A DNA stretch of 64,000 nucleotides from Streptococcus sp. oral taxon 056 str. F0418 (GTDB lineage: Bacteria; Bacillota; Bacilli; Lactobacillales; Streptococcaceae). The translations under genes were made by a program, and so were the position numbers. The stretch is taken from assembly GCF_000220065.1 (NCBI RefSeq), contig NZ_AFQU01000001.1, forward strand, positions 1,178,001 through 1,242,000. Direction: 5' to 3'. Numbering within the stretch: position 1 is the stretch's first letter; each line of letters opens with the position of its first letter. Below, in pieces: positions 39,605 through 49,433 of the stretch. A model generated the notes under the pieces. It was not told where the DNA came from and searched no databases. It saw only the letters and a list, made by a program, of their open reading frames with translations.

Positions 39605-41148
39605 CTAAACGCGCCTTAATCAGCGTCTCAGACAAAGCGGGCATCGTTGAATTTGCCCAAGAACTCAAAAAACTTGGTTGGGAGATTATCTCGACAGGTG
39701 GTACCAAGGTTGCCCTTGAAAATGCTGGGGTAGAGACCATTGCCATCGATGATGTGACGGGTTTTCCAGAAATGATGGATGGCCGTGTCAAGACCCTCCA
39801 CCCCAATATCCATGGTGGGCTCCTGGCTCGTCGTGACTTAGATAGCCACCTAGAAGCAGCTAAGGATAATCAGATTGAGCTCATTGACCTTGTGGTGGTG
39901 AACCTTTATCCATTCAAGGAAACGATTCTCAAACCAGACGTGACTTACGCTGATGCTGTAGAGAACATCGATATCGGCGGCCCATCCATGCTTCGTTCAG
40001 CAGCTAAAAACCATGCCAGCGTGACGGTTGTGGTAGATCCGGCTGACTATACAGTGGTGCTTGGTGAATTGGTTGCAGAGGGTGAAACCACTTATGAAAC
40101 GCGCCAACGCTTAGCAGCTAAGGTTTTCCGTCACACAGCGGCTTATGATGCCTTGATTGCAGAATACTTCACAGTTCAAGTGGGCGAAAGCAAACCTGAA
40201 AAGCTCACTTTGACTTATGACCTCAAACAAGCCATGCGCTATGGGGAAAATCCTCAGCAGGATGCCGATTTCTACCAAAAAGCTTTGCCGACTGATTACT
40301 CTATTGCATCTGCAAAACAGCTTAATGGTAAGGAATTGTCCTTCAATAACATCCGTGATGCCGATGCAGCTATTTGTATCATCCGAGATTTCAGAGACCG
40401 TCCAACCGTTGTGGCTTTGAAACATATGAATCCGTGCGGTATCGGTCAGGCAGATGACATCGAAACAGCTTGGGACTATGCTTATGAGTCTGATCCTGTA
40501 TCTATCTTTGGTGGGATTGTCGTTCTCAACCGTGAGGTGGATGTGGCGACAGCTGAGAAGATGCATGGTGTTTTTCTGGAAATTATCATTGCACCGGGCT
40601 ATACAGATGAGGCGCTAGCCATTTTGACCAACAAAAAGAAAAACCTGCGTATCCTCGAGTTGCCATTTGATGCTCAAGAGACTAGTGAAGCAGAGGCTGA
40701 GTACACAGGTGTAGTCGGCGGGCTTCTTGTGCAAAATCAAGATGTGGTAAAGGAAAGCCCTGCGGATTGGCAAGTGGTGACCAAACGCCAGCCAACGAAG
40801 ACAGAGGCAACCGCTCTTGAGTTCGCTTGGAAAGCTATCAAGTACGTTAAATCAAATGGTATCATCGTGACTAACGACCACATGACGCTTGGGGTAGGCC
40901 CAGGTCAGACTAATCGTGTAGCTTCAGTTCGTATCGCCATCGAGCAAGCTAAAGACCGCCTTGACGGTGCTGTCCTCGCTTCAGATGCTTTCTTTCCATT
41001 TGCTGATAATGTGGAAGAAATTGCTAAGGCTGGTATCAAGGCTATCATCCAGCCGGGTGGCTCCGTTCGTGACCAAGAATCTATCGAAGCGGCTGACAAA
41101 TATGGCTTGACTATGATTTTTACTGGTGTACGTCATTTTAGACATTGA
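39601..41148 (+). CDS. purH: AICAR transformylase / IMP cyclohydrolase
   Basis: Bifunctional enzyme for the last two steps to IMP. 515 residues. N-terminal MGS-like cyclohydrolase (about 1-190, [34 protein letters not shown]) and C-terminal transformylase ([10 protein letters not shown] with catalytic Lys-His; [10 protein letters not shown]). GGAG lies in the end of the preceding gene. Codon usage is more GC-rich than that of the unknown gene before it, which supports that gene being a late arrival. Confidence 0.97.
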   Translation: MTKRALISVSDKAGIVEFAQELKKLGWEIISTGGTKVALENAGVETIAIDDVTGFPEMMDGRVKTLHPNIHGGLLARRDLDSHLEAAKDNQIELIDLVVVNLYPFKETILKPDVTYADAVENIDIGGPSMLRSAAKNHASVTVVVDPADYTVVLGELVAEGETTYETRQRLAAKVFRHTAAYDALIAEYFTVQVGESKPEKLTLTYDLKQAMRYGENPQQDADFYQKALPTDYSIASAKQLNGKELSFNNIRDADAAICIIRDFRDRPTVVALKHMNPCGIGQADDIETAWDYAYESDPVSIFGGIVVLNREVDVATAEKMHGVFLEIIIAPGYTDEALAILTNKKKNLRILELPFDAQETSEAEAEYTGVVGGLLVQNQDVVKESPADWQVVTKRQPTKTEATALEFAWKAIKYVKSNGIIVTNDHMTLGVGPGQTNRVASVRIAIEQAKDRLDGAVLASDAFFPFADNVEEIAKAGIKAIIQPGGSVRDQESIEAADKYGLTMIFTGVRHFRH

Positions 41149-41169
41149 GAAAAACATAATATAATGAAG

Positions 41170-41350
41170 AGAGTAGGACAGAAATCGGTAATTCGTTAGA
41201 ATTCGATTTCGTCGGCCCACCTCCGCACAGTTGAGTAGGGCTGTAAAAGCTGATGAAATCAGCGTAGTAGAGCCCACTCAACCACTGCGTCTTGCTCGAT
41301 AATCCAAAGGCAATTGAGAGGCTAGGACTTTTGTCCCAGCCTCTTAAAGT
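41170..41350. repeat. Structured streptococcal intergenic repeat with terminator
   Basis: Three nested inverted repeats: GAAATCG / CGATTTC (near 41180-41210); GTTGAGTAGGGCT (41230-41242) with AGCCCACTCAAC (41271-41282), holding an inner perfect GCTGAT / ATCAGC hairpin (41249-41263); and GAGGCT-GGAC / GTCC-AGCCTC (41315-41345), a probable purH terminator. I believe similar sequence recurs between genes in mitis-group genomes, but that needs a search. Confidence 0.6.
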
Positions 41351-41618
41351 ATGAAAATAGAATGAGAAATGCGTAAGGATAAGAAAATAAGCGAAAAAAA
41401 GTAAATGATTCAAGGATTTTAGGCGGATAGCTGATTGTATGAAGAAGAATTTTTGCAAAATGTTTGAAGCTCAACAAAACAAACAAAATGTTTCGTGTGT
41501 CATTTGTGGTGATTAGCATCAAAAAGTCTCTCGAACAAGTTGTATGAGAGACTGTTAAATCAGTAAATGTTCGAATAAACTGCTTGATCAAACAAATGAG
41601 AGTTTTTGCTAAAAAACC

Positions 41619-41712
41619 TTTTCAAATCAGGCGAACTTCGATATAATATAAACATAAATGAAAACGCTTTTAACAAAAAGAACAATTACTTTGTCTGCAA
41701 CTGTTCTTTTGT
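41619..41712 (+). ncRNA. Candidate short transcript with CcpA-like site
   Basis: TTTTCA (41619-41624), 17-nt spacer, TATAAT (41642-41647) form a promoter. Just after it TGAAAACGCTTTTA (41658-41671) matches a catabolite response element except for one end base. A hairpin ACAAAAAGAACA / TGTTCTTTTGT (41673-41684, 41702-41712) then closes the unit; it also terminates the convergent gntR gene. Any RNA made would be about 60 nt. No protein is evident. Confidence 0.35.
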
Positions 41713-41716
41713 AATA

Positions 41717-42433
41717 TTATCGGCTCTTATCAGAAGAGATAAATTTAATCTTATAAAAATCGCTACGCTTATAAGCTTCGCTATATTCTAGAATCTGTCC
41801 AGTACTTTCCAGTTGAGTTGTTTTCACTTGGTGTACAGAAGGGAATTGGGCATCAATTCCTAGTTTTTGTGCGATTACTTCAGGCGTTGGGAAGATAATT
41901 TCGTTTACTTCTTCAAAATGCTCATCATTCATATGGATATGGTAATCAGCTTTAAATCGACCATAGATAGAGCTATAGTAATCTAGATTTGGATAGTTGG
42001 CATTGATATATTGCTCAGGGATATAAGACTGATGGTAAATGTAAGTGACACCGTTTGTCTCCCGAACTCGTTCAATTTTATAATAGAATTGATTGCTTTT
42101 TAAACCGAGCTTTTCCAAGATAGACAAATCATTTCCGCGTTCGATAGATAGTACAGTCACTCGATCGTTTTGAGTTGGGAAAACTTCGATGTCGGAGAAT
42201 TCAACTAATTTATGCTTACGAGCCCGAGATACAAAGGTACCTTTTCCCTGTTGGCGGATAATATAGCCGTCATTAGCTAAGTCGTTCAGTGCTCTGACAA
42301 CAGTGATAGAACTAACATCGTACATTTGAATCAATTCAGCTTCAGTATAAAACTTATCACCATTTTCAAATTGACCCGAAATAATCTTTTGCTTTAGTTC
42401 TTCTTTTATATATTGATATTTAGGGATTGCCAT
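41717..42433 (-). CDS. GntR-family regulator of the galactoside operon (BgaR-like)
   Basis: 238 residues from ATG 42433 (MAIPKYQYIKEELKQKI), with AGGTGA upstream; an upstream frame to 42481 lacks a ribosome site. N-terminal winged helix (about 3-70, FYTEAELIQMYDVSSITVVRALNDLANDGYI) and C-terminal UTRA effector domain (about 90-235), HutC subfamily. Divergent from bgaC with 145 nt between, so it most likely controls that operon in response to a sugar phosphate. It matches the place of pneumococcal SP_0058. Confidence 0.88.
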   Translation of the reverse strand: MAIPKYQYIKEELKQKIISGQFENGDKFYTEAELIQMYDVSSITVVRALNDLANDGYIIRQQGKGTFVSRARKHKLVEFSDIEVFPTQNDRVTVLSIERGNDLSILEKLGLKSNQFYYKIERVRETNGVTYIYHQSYIPEQYINANYPNLDYYSSIYGRFKADYHIHMNDEHFEEVNEIIFPTPEVIAQKLGIDAQFPSVHQVKTTQLESTGQILEYSEAYKRSDFYKIKFISSDKSR

Positions 42434-42507
42434 TATTTGTTTCACCTCGCTTTTATTCCCTTTCAATAAAGATTTTACCATATTTTTAAAAAAATAGTTT
42501 AAAAGTA

Positions 42508-42536
42508 TTGACTTTTTTTCAAAATATTATTATATT
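42508..42536 (+). promoter_or_regulatory. Promoter of the bgaC operon
   Basis: TTGACT (42508-42513), 17-nt spacer, TATATT (42531-42536), directly followed by the palindrome ATTAATTAAT, a possible GntR operator. Confidence 0.65.
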
Positions 42537-42578
42537 AATTAATGAAAAGGATTTCTTTTGCAGGGAGGTGAGGATTTG

Positions 42579-44369
42579 GTGAGATTCGAAATCTCAGATA
42601 CTTTCTTATTAGATCAAAAACCATTTAAGATCTTGTCTGGGGCAATCCATTACTTCCGTGTGCATCCAGACGATTGGTATCACTCATTATACAATCTAAA
42701 AGCTTTAGGTTTTAATACAGTTGAGACTTACATTCCTTGGAATATGCATGAGCCTGAGAAAGGCAGATTTAATTTTCAAGGGCAGTTGGATCTGGAGAGA
42801 TTTTTACAGATAGCCCAGGATTTGGACCTATATGCTATTGTTCGACCATCTCCTTTTATCTGTGCAGAGTGGGAGTTTGGAGGCTTGCCGGCTTGGCTCT
42901 TGTCGGAAGAGATGAGGATTCGCTCTTCAGACTCGCAATTTATTGAAGCTGTTTCATCTTATTATGATGCCTTGCTTCCCCGCCTAATCCCCAGATTACT
43001 GGATAATGGCGGTAATATCCTGATGATGCAAGTCGAAAATGAGTACGGTTCTTACGGGGAAGACAAAGCTTACCTTCGAGCTATTAAAGATTTGATGCTG
43101 AATCGTGGCGTGACTTGTCCCCTCTTCACTTCAGATGGACCTTGGAGAGCTACTTTAGAGGCTGGGACATTGATTGATGAGGATTTGTTTGTGACTGGAA
43201 ACTTTGGATCTCGAGCAGATGAGAATTTTGCTTCGATGAAAAATTTTTTCCAAGAGCACAACAAGAAGTGGCCACTTATGTGTATGGAATTTTGGGATGG
43301 TTGGTTTAACCGCTGGAAGGAACCTATCATCAAGCGCGATCCAGACGAGTTGGCAGAAGCTGTTCATGATGTTTTGAAGCAAGGCTCTATCAATCTCTAT
43401 ATGTTTCATGGTGGAACTAATTTCGGTTTTATGAATGGTTGTTCGGCAAGAGGAACGATTGATCTGCCTCAGGTCACATCCTATGACTATGATGCTCTGC
43501 TTAATGAAGCTGGGAATCCAACTGCTAAATACTTTGCAGTCCAAAAAATGATAAAAGCTTACTATCCAGAGTATCCACAGATGGAGCCTTTGGTAAAAGA
43601 TAGTTTTGAACGAAAGAATATTCCCTTGAGCGACAAGGTTAGTTTGTTTGAAACTTTGGCGGATTTGGCAGAGCCTGTTCAAAGTCTCTATCCTAAAAAG
43701 ATGGAGGAACTGGGACAGAACTACGGTTATCTACTCTATCATATAGAGGCTAGTTGGGATGCAGAGTTAGAAAAGATTCGTGTCATTGATGGACGTGATC
43801 GAATGCAACTTTTTGTTGATCAAAAGCATATAGCAACTCAGTACCAAACGGAAATTGGAGAGGATATCTTAGTTGAAGGGGACATCAAGGCCAATTATAG
43901 CATTGACATTCTAATTGAGAATATGGGACGTGTCAACTATGGTCATAAACTCTTGGCAGATACCCAGAGAAAAGGGATCCGAACAGGGATTTGCAAGGAT
44001 TTACACTTTATGCTAGATTGGCAGCACTACTGTCTTACTCTAGATCAACCTGAAAAGATTGATTTTTCAAAGAAATGGCACCCAGGACATCCTGCTTTCT
44101 ATGCTTTTGATTTTAACTTAGAAATGAAAACGCTTAACGATACTTATCTAGATTTAACTAATTTTGGAAAGGGCGTGGCTTTTGTCAATAACGTTCATAT
44201 CGGGCGTTTTTGGGATGTCGGACCGACACTATCGCTTTATATTCCCCATGGGCTTCTGAAAGAAGGAGCGAACCGTATTATTATCTTTGAGACAGAAGGG
44301 AAATATGAAGATTCTATTCAACTTGTTAACCAACCTATATTTAAAAAAGTAAAGGGGGAAAATCTATGA
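42579..44369 (+). CDS. bgaC: Beta-galactosidase, GH35 (BgaC)
   Basis: Hydrolyses terminal beta-1,3-galactose (family knowledge from pneumococcal BgaC). 596 residues from GTG 42579, chosen because GGGAGGTGA ends 7 nt upstream and RFEISDTFLLD matches the family start; TTG 42558 is rejected. Acid/base Glu155 in QVENEYGSYG and nucleophile Glu237 in MCMEFWDGWF are present. C-terminal beta domains (about 390-590). There is no signal peptide or LPxTG, so it acts in the cytoplasm or at the surface by an unknown route. It overlaps the PTS IIB start by 4 nt. Confidence 0.93.
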   Translation: MRFEISDTFLLDQKPFKILSGAIHYFRVHPDDWYHSLYNLKALGFNTVETYIPWNMHEPEKGRFNFQGQLDLERFLQIAQDLDLYAIVRPSPFICAEWEFGGLPAWLLSEEMRIRSSDSQFIEAVSSYYDALLPRLIPRLLDNGGNILMMQVENEYGSYGEDKAYLRAIKDLMLNRGVTCPLFTSDGPWRATLEAGTLIDEDLFVTGNFGSRADENFASMKNFFQEHNKKWPLMCMEFWDGWFNRWKEPIIKRDPDELAEAVHDVLKQGSINLYMFHGGTNFGFMNGCSARGTIDLPQVTSYDYDALLNEAGNPTAKYFAVQKMIKAYYPEYPQMEPLVKDSFERKNIPLSDKVSLFETLADLAEPVQSLYPKKMEELGQNYGYLLYHIEASWDAELEKIRVIDGRDRMQLFVDQKHIATQYQTEIGEDILVEGDIKANYSIDILIENMGRVNYGHKLLADTQRKGIRTGICKDLHFMLDWQHYCLTLDQPEKIDFSKKWHPGHPAFYAFDFNLEMKTLNDTYLDLTNFGKGVAFVNNVHIGRFWDVGPTLSLYIPHGLLKEGANRIIIFETEGKYEDSIQLVNQPIFKKVKGENL

Positions 44370-44842
44370 CAATCGTAGGTAATCGAATTGACGGACGTTT
44401 GATTCACGGACAGGTAGCCAATCTTTGGACTACTAAGCTTAATGTAACACGCATCATGGTAATTGATGATGAAGTGGCACAAAATGATATTGAAAAGAGC
44501 GGACTCAAGTTGGCAACGCCGCCAGGAGTGAAGCTCAGCATTCTGCCAATCGCTAAAGCAGCAGAAAATATCTTGGCTGGTAAATATGACTCACAACGAC
44601 TCTTTATCGTTGCCCGTAAACCAGACCGTTTCCTTCGTTTGGTAGAGGCTGGTGTACCACTAGAAACACTTAATGTTGGAAATATGTCTCAGTCAGACGA
44701 AACTCGTCCAATCACTCGCTCCATCAATGTAGTTGATGCAGATGTGGAAGCTTTCCACAAACTGCATGAAAAAGGCGTGAAGCTGACAGCTCAGATGGTT
44801 CCAAATGATCCAGTTACGGATTTTATGAATTTGTTAAAATAA
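44366..44842 (+). CDS. PTS system mannose-family IIB component
   Basis: 158 residues, cytoplasmic phosphocarrier. The phosphohistidine is H14 in DGRLIHGQVANLW. The four PTS genes here (IIB-IIC-IID-IIA) form a complete mannose/sorbose/N-acetylgalactosamine-type permease, likely for galactose-containing sugars released by BgaC. The start overlaps the bgaC stop. Confidence 0.93.
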   Translation: MTIVGNRIDGRLIHGQVANLWTTKLNVTRIMVIDDEVAQNDIEKSGLKLATPPGVKLSILPIAKAAENILAGKYDSQRLFIVARKPDRFLRLVEAGVPLETLNVGNMSQSDETRPITRSINVVDADVEAFHKLHEKGVKLTAQMVPNDPVTDFMNLLK

Positions 44843-44868
44843 GGAAAAATTTTTAGGAGGTCTTTGTC

Positions 44869-45783
44869 ATGATACAATGGTGGCAAATTTTACTACTCAC
44901 TCTGTACTCAGCTTATCAAATCTGCGATGAGTTGACGATCGTTTCTTCAGCAGGTTCACCTGTATTTGCTGGATTTATCACAGGTCTCATTATGGGAGAT
45001 TTACCTACAGGTCTATTGATTGGTGCCAACCTTCAATTGGTGGTACTCGGTGTTGGTACCTTCGGTGGCGCTTCTCGTATTGACGCTACTTCTGGTGCGG
45101 TTCTTGCGACTGCCTTCTCAGTAGCTCAAGGTATCAAACCTGAAATTGCGATTTCAACAATCGCTGTTCCAGTAGCTGCTCTCTTGACTTACTTCGATAT
45201 TCTTGGTCGTATGACTACAACTTACTTCGCTCACCGTGTAGATGCTGCGATTGAGCGCTTTGACTACAAAGGTATCGAACGCAACTATCTCCTTGGGGCT
45301 CTTCCTTGGATGGCATCTCGTGCCCTCCCAGTCTTCTTCGCACTTGCTTTTGGTGGAGCTTTCGTAGAAACTGTTGTTACAGGCATCTCTAATGTACAAT
45401 GGTTGGCAAACGGTCTAAAACTTGCAGGTCAAATGCTTCCAGGTCTTGGATTTGCAATCTTGCTTCGCTATCTTCCAGTGAAACGCAACCTTCACTACTT
45501 GGCTCTCGGCTTTGGCTTGACAGCTATGTTGACAGTGCTTTACAGCAATGTTCAAAGCCTTGGTGCTGCAGTATCTAGTATTGTTGGTTCTGAAGTGTTC
45601 TCTAAACTTCCAAAAGAACAAGCTATTACTTTTGTTAACAACTTCAAGAGTGTATCTATGATTGGTATTGCCATTATCGGTATCTTCCTTGCAGTACAAC
45701 ACTTCAAAAACAGCCAACGTACAGTCGTAGCTGCTCCAGTAACTGAATCAGAAAGCGGGGAAATTGAAGATGACGAATTCTAA
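44869..45783 (+). CDS. PTS system mannose-family IIC component
   Basis: 304-residue polytopic channel subunit. Typical segments: ICDELTIVSSAGSPVFAGF near the start and GLLIGANLQLVVLGVGTFGG, as in AgaW/ManY. A charged, non-conserved end (ESGEIEDDEF) overlaps the IID start. TAGGAGG upstream is a strong ribosome site. High use of preferred codons suggests strong expression. Confidence 0.93.
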   Translation: MIQWWQILLLTLYSAYQICDELTIVSSAGSPVFAGFITGLIMGDLPTGLLIGANLQLVVLGVGTFGGASRIDATSGAVLATAFSVAQGIKPEIAISTIAVPVAALLTYFDILGRMTTTYFAHRVDAAIERFDYKGIERNYLLGALPWMASRALPVFFALAFGGAFVETVVTGISNVQWLANGLKLAGQMLPGLGFAILLRYLPVKRNLHYLALGFGLTAMLTVLYSNVQSLGAAVSSIVGSEVFSKLPKEQAITFVNNFKSVSMIGIAIIGIFLAVQHFKNSQRTVVAAPVTESESGEIEDDEF

Positions 45784-46588
45784 TTACAAACTAACAAAAG
45801 AAGATTTTAAACAGATTAACAAGCGGAGCTTATTCACCTTCCAATTGGGTTGGAACTATGAGCGTATGCAGGCTTCTGGTTACCTTTATATGCTCTTGCC
45901 TCAACTTCGTAAAATGTACGGTGATGGTACTCCAGAATTGAAAGAAATGATGAAATTGCATACGCAATTCTTCAATACTTCACCATTCTTCCATACCATT
46001 ATCACTGGTTTTGATCTAGCTATGGAAGAAAAAGATGGTGTCAAATCAAAAGATGCGGTCAATGGTATCAAGACAGGTCTCATGGGACCATTCGCTCCTC
46101 TTGGAGACTCAATCTTTGGATCATTGGTACCAGCTATTATGGGTTCTATCGCAGCAACTTTGGCTGTTGCAGGAAACCCAGCCGGTATCTTCTTATGGAT
46201 CGCTGTAGCAGTTGTGTATGATATCTTCCGCTGGAAACAATTGGAATTTGCCTACAAAGAAGGGGTTAACCTCATCAACAACATGCAAAGTACTTTGACT
46301 GCTTTGATTGATGCAGCATCTGTACTTGGTGTTTTCATGGTTGGTGCCTTGATTGCTAGCATGATTGGTGTTGAAGTTTCTTGGGCTCCACACATTGGGG
46401 ACAAAGCAATTGAAATTCAAGATATGCTCAACCTCATCTTCCCACGTTTGGTACCAGCTATCATCACAGGTGTAATCTTCTGGTTGCTTGGACGTAAGGG
46501 TATGAACTCTACAAAAGCTATCTTACTTATCATTCTTGCAGCGATTGCTTTCTCAGCATTTGGTCACTTCTTCTTTGGAATGGCATAA
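45770..46588 (+). CDS. PTS system mannose-family IID component
   Basis: 272 residues from ATG 45770 (MTNSNYKLTKEDFKQINKRS); GGGG lies 9 nt upstream. TTG 45764 is rejected. Contains the family block FQLGWNYERMQASGYLYML and GPFAPLGDSIFGSLVPAIMG, with C-terminal membrane helices. Partner of IIC in the sugar channel; overlaps it by 14 nt. Confidence 0.93.
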   Translation: MTNSNYKLTKEDFKQINKRSLFTFQLGWNYERMQASGYLYMLLPQLRKMYGDGTPELKEMMKLHTQFFNTSPFFHTIITGFDLAMEEKDGVKSKDAVNGIKTGLMGPFAPLGDSIFGSLVPAIMGSIAATLAVAGNPAGIFLWIAVAVVYDIFRWKQLEFAYKEGVNLINNMQSTLTALIDAASVLGVFMVGALIASMIGVEVSWAPHIGDKAIEIQDMLNLIFPRLVPAIITGVIFWLLGRKGMNSTKAILLIILAAIAFSAFGHFFFGMA

Positions 46589-46599
46589 TGGTGTAAATT

Positions 46600-47004
46600 A
46601 TGAGTAAGCAATTAGTATTAATCAGTCATGGTCGTTTCTGTGAGGAATTACAACGTAGTACTGAGATGATTATGGGCCCACAAGAGTCTATTCATAGCGT
46701 TGCATTGCTTCCAGAAGAAGGGCCAGATGATTTTCTAGCAAAATTTTTAGATACTATCAAAGATTTTGATGACTATCTGGTGTTTGCTGATCTTTTGGGA
46801 GGCACTCCGTGCAATGTTGTTAGTCGCCTGATTATGGAGGGAAAAGAAATTGAGCTTTATGCTGGTATGAATTTACCAATGGTTATTGAGTTTATCAATT
46901 CTTCTCTCATCGGAGCTGACTGCAATTACCAAGAAAAAGCAGCAGGAAGTATCGTCAAGGTCAATGACCTCTTGGCCGACTTTGATGATGACGAAGACGA
47001 GTAA
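46600..47004 (+). CDS. PTS system mannose-family IIA component
   Basis: 134 residues; takes phosphate from HPr. Phosphohistidine H10 in LISHGRFCEE, and the typical FADLLGGTPCNVV block. The tail is very acidic (FDDDEDE). Last of the PTS genes; a terminator-like hairpin follows before agaS. Confidence 0.93.
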   Translation: MSKQLVLISHGRFCEELQRSTEMIMGPQESIHSVALLPEEGPDDFLAKFLDTIKDFDDYLVFADLLGGTPCNVVSRLIMEGKEIELYAGMNLPMVIEFINSSLIGADCNYQEKAAGSIVKVNDLLADFDDDEDE

Positions 47005-47059
47005 GAATAGTTTCTATGACTCTCTTAGCGTTTGCTAGAAACCTTATATAAGAAATAAT

Positions 47060-47093
47060 GAGGGGAAAGGAAGAGTTTCCTCTCCTCTTTTTT
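47060..47093 (+). terminator. Hairpin between PTS IIA and agaS
   Basis: GAGG-GAAAGGA / TTTCCT-CCTC stem followed by T6. A partial, intraoperon terminator would lower agaS-lacD-galM relative to the PTS. Confidence 0.6.
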
Positions 47094-47143
47094 GAACGAA
47101 AATGTTTGATTTTTTTCAAATTGACTAGAAAGGAAACAAAATA

Positions 47144-48304
47144 ATGCTAGACTATTCAAAGGAAGAGCTGATAGAGTTGGGGGCAGAGATTACAACACGT
47201 GAAATCTACCAACAACCTCAGGTGTGGCAAGAAGCATTCGATACTTACAAGGCCAATCAAGCGGATATTGAAGCTTTTTTGCAGATGATTGATCGCAAAC
47301 ATGATTATATAAAAGTTATCTTAACAGGAGCAGGAACTTCAGCTTATGTAGGAGATACTTTAATCCCCTATTTTAAAAGTATTTATGATGAGCGTAAATG
47401 GAATTTCAATGCTATAGCAACGACGGATATTGTCGCTAGTCCTTTACATCACTTGCATAAAGATATTCCGACAGTGCTGGTTTCTTTTGCACGTAGCGGC
47501 AATTCGCCAGAAAGTGTAGCAACAGTTGATTTGGCTAAGCAGATCGTAGATGAGCTTTATCAAATAACGATCACCTGTGCTGCAGAAGGAAAATTAGCGC
47601 AACAAGCACAAGGAGATGAGAAAAATTTACTGCTGCTTCAGCCTGAACCATCCAACGATGCTGGTTTTGCTATGACATCAAGCTTTACCTCTATGATGCT
47701 GACGGCTTTATTGGTGTTTGATAAGGCTGATTTGACCATCAAAGAAGAAAAGGTAGCAGCTCTTATCGAGCTTAGCCAACAGACACTTAATCAAGTAGAT
47801 ACTATCCAGAATCTGGTTAATTTAGACTTTAATCGTGTTATTTATCTGGGAGCTGGTCCTTTCTTTGGCTTAGCACATGAAGCTCAGTTGAAGATCCTGG
47901 AATTGACAGCAGGACAGGTAGCAACCATGTATGAAAGCCCCGTCGGTTTCCGTCATGGGCCAAAATCACTGATTAATGAACAAACCATTGTCCTACTATT
48001 TGGCTCGGTCAATCCTTATACAAAACAGTACGATTTGGATTTAATCAAAGAAGTGGCAGGTGATCAGATTGCACGGAAGATTGTTCTTCTAACAGATAAA
48101 AAAGAAGCATTAGCACAAGTAGAACAAGTAGAAATGAACAATCGTTTGTTAGATGATATTTATCGGACCTTCCCATATATTATATTTGGTCAGCTATTTG
48201 CTCTTTTGACTTCTCTGAAAGTCAATAATAGACCAGATACTCCTTCTCCGACTGGCACTGTCAATCGTGTAGTGCAAGGAGTTGTGATTCATCCATTTGA
48301 GTAG
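47144..48304 (+). CDS. agaS: AgaS-type sugar isomerase/deaminase
   Basis: 386 residues with two SIS domains (about 45-190, [26 protein letters not shown]; about 215-360, [28 protein letters not shown]). AgaS deaminates and isomerises galactosamine-6-phosphate to tagatose-6-phosphate. This fits the use of N-acetylgalactosamine or galactosamine glycans by this operon. AAAGGAAAC upstream of the start. Confidence 0.9.
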   Translation: MLDYSKEELIELGAEITTREIYQQPQVWQEAFDTYKANQADIEAFLQMIDRKHDYIKVILTGAGTSAYVGDTLIPYFKSIYDERKWNFNAIATTDIVASPLHHLHKDIPTVLVSFARSGNSPESVATVDLAKQIVDELYQITITCAAEGKLAQQAQGDEKNLLLLQPEPSNDAGFAMTSSFTSMMLTALLVFDKADLTIKEEKVAALIELSQQTLNQVDTIQNLVNLDFNRVIYLGAGPFFGLAHEAQLKILELTAGQVATMYESPVGFRHGPKSLINEQTIVLLFGSVNPYTKQYDLDLIKEVAGDQIARKIVLLTDKKEALAQVEQVEMNNRLLDDIYRTFPYIIFGQLFALLTSLKVNNRPDTPSPTGTVNRVVQGVVIHPFE

Positions 48305-48326
48305 GAGAGAAAGGATATATACAGTT

Positions 48327-49328
48327 ATGAAATCATTGACATTAAGCAAAGGAAAGGCAGCTCATCTGAGAAATCTATCGGATGAGAAAGGTATTATTTC
48401 CGCTTTAGCTTTTGATCAGCGGGGCGCTTTAAAACGACTGATGGCTCAGTACCAAGAATCTGAACCAACAGTAGCACAAATGGAAGAGTTGAAGGTTTTG
48501 GTAGCAGAAGAATTGACACCCTATGCTTCATCCATGCTACTTGATCCTGAGTTTGGGCTTCCAGCAACCAAGGTTTTAGACAAAAAGGCAGGTCTTCTAC
48601 TAGCATATGAAAAGACCGGTTACGATACGTCGACTACCAAGCGCTTACCAGACTGCCTCAATCTTTGGTCTGCAAAACGGATTAAAGAAGAAGGAGCTGA
48701 TGCGGTTAAGTTTTTGTTATACTATGATGTAGATAGCAGTGACGAGCTCAATCAAGAAAAGCAGGCCTACATTGAGCGTATTGGTTCTGAATGTATAGCA
48801 GAGGACATTCCATTCTTCTTGGAAATTCTTGCTTATGATGAAACCATTGCTGATAATGGATCTGTTGAGTATGCCAAGGTTAAACCTCGTAAAGTAATTG
48901 AGGCTATGAAAATTTTTTCTGACCCACGTTTTAATGTAGATGTTTTGAAGGTTGAAGTACCGATTAATGTTAAATATGTCGAAGGTTTTGGTGAAGGGGA
49001 AATTGTTCATACTAGGGAGGAAGCAGCGGCCTTCTTTGAAGCACAAGACCAAGCAACGCACTTGCCTTATATTTATTTGAGTGCGGGTGTCTCAGCTAAG
49101 CTCTTCCAAGAGACCTTGGTTTTTGCACATGAATCAGGCGCTCACTTCAACGGTGTACTATGCGGTCGAGCTACATGGGCAGGTACTGTACAAGCCTATA
49201 TTGAAAACGGCGAGGGCGCAGCACGCGACTGGCTACGGTCAACTGGTTTTGAAAATATTGATGAACTGAATAAAGTTTTGCAGACCACAGCTCATAGTTG
49301 GTTTGATAAAGTAGAAGAAAGTCTTTAA
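48327..49328 (+). CDS. lacD: Tagatose-1,6-bisphosphate aldolase (LacD-like)
   Basis: 333 residues, LacD family of class I aldolases: [34 protein letters not shown], and the Schiff-base lysine region [12 protein letters not shown]. Splits tagatose-1,6-bisphosphate to DHAP and glyceraldehyde-3-phosphate. ATG 48327 has AAGGA 12 nt upstream; an earlier in-frame TTG at 48297 inside agaS is rejected. The tagatose-6-phosphate kinase (LacC) that would join AgaS to LacD is not in the window. Confidence 0.88.
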   Translation: MKSLTLSKGKAAHLRNLSDEKGIISALAFDQRGALKRLMAQYQESEPTVAQMEELKVLVAEELTPYASSMLLDPEFGLPATKVLDKKAGLLLAYEKTGYDTSTTKRLPDCLNLWSAKRIKEEGADAVKFLLYYDVDSSDELNQEKQAYIERIGSECIAEDIPFFLEILAYDETIADNGSVEYAKVKPRKVIEAMKIFSDPRFNVDVLKVEVPINVKYVEGFGEGEIVHTREEAAAFFEAQDQATHLPYIYLSAGVSAKLFQETLVFAHESGAHFNGVLCGRATWAGTVQAYIENGEGAARDWLRSTGFENIDELNKVLQTTAHSWFDKVEESL

Positions 49329-49357
49329 AAAGTAGGTGGTTTTTAAGCTATAGATTG

Positions 49358-49366
49358 TGTTATAGT
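49358..49366 (+). promoter_or_regulatory. Possible separate promoter of galM
   Basis: TGTTATAGT (TG 49358-49359, TATAGT 49361-49366) in the 105-nt spacer, without a clear -35. It would give galM a 65-nt leader. Confidence 0.4.
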
Positions 49367-49433
49367 GAGGTAACGAGAATGTTGCTAGGCTATCACACAG
49401 CCGCGCCTTTCCATTTCACCATAAGGAGTCACT

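Larger units (their letters stand above)
41149..41716. other. Gene-free region after purH
   Basis: 568 nt. 41170-41350 is a structured intergenic repeat with a terminator-like end. 41350-41600 has no credible gene; a few GTTCGAA/CGAAC words occur (41531, 41569). 41619-41712 holds a promoter, a CcpA-like site and a terminator (see those entries). Confidence 0.5.

Noticed and set aside
41606-41791. 61-codon open frame across the end of the GntR gene
   Set aside because: Overlaps a promoter, a terminator and the GntR coding end; no ribosome site.
43155-43682. 175-codon open frame antisense to bgaC
   Set aside because: Shadow of a clear GH35 gene, no start signals.
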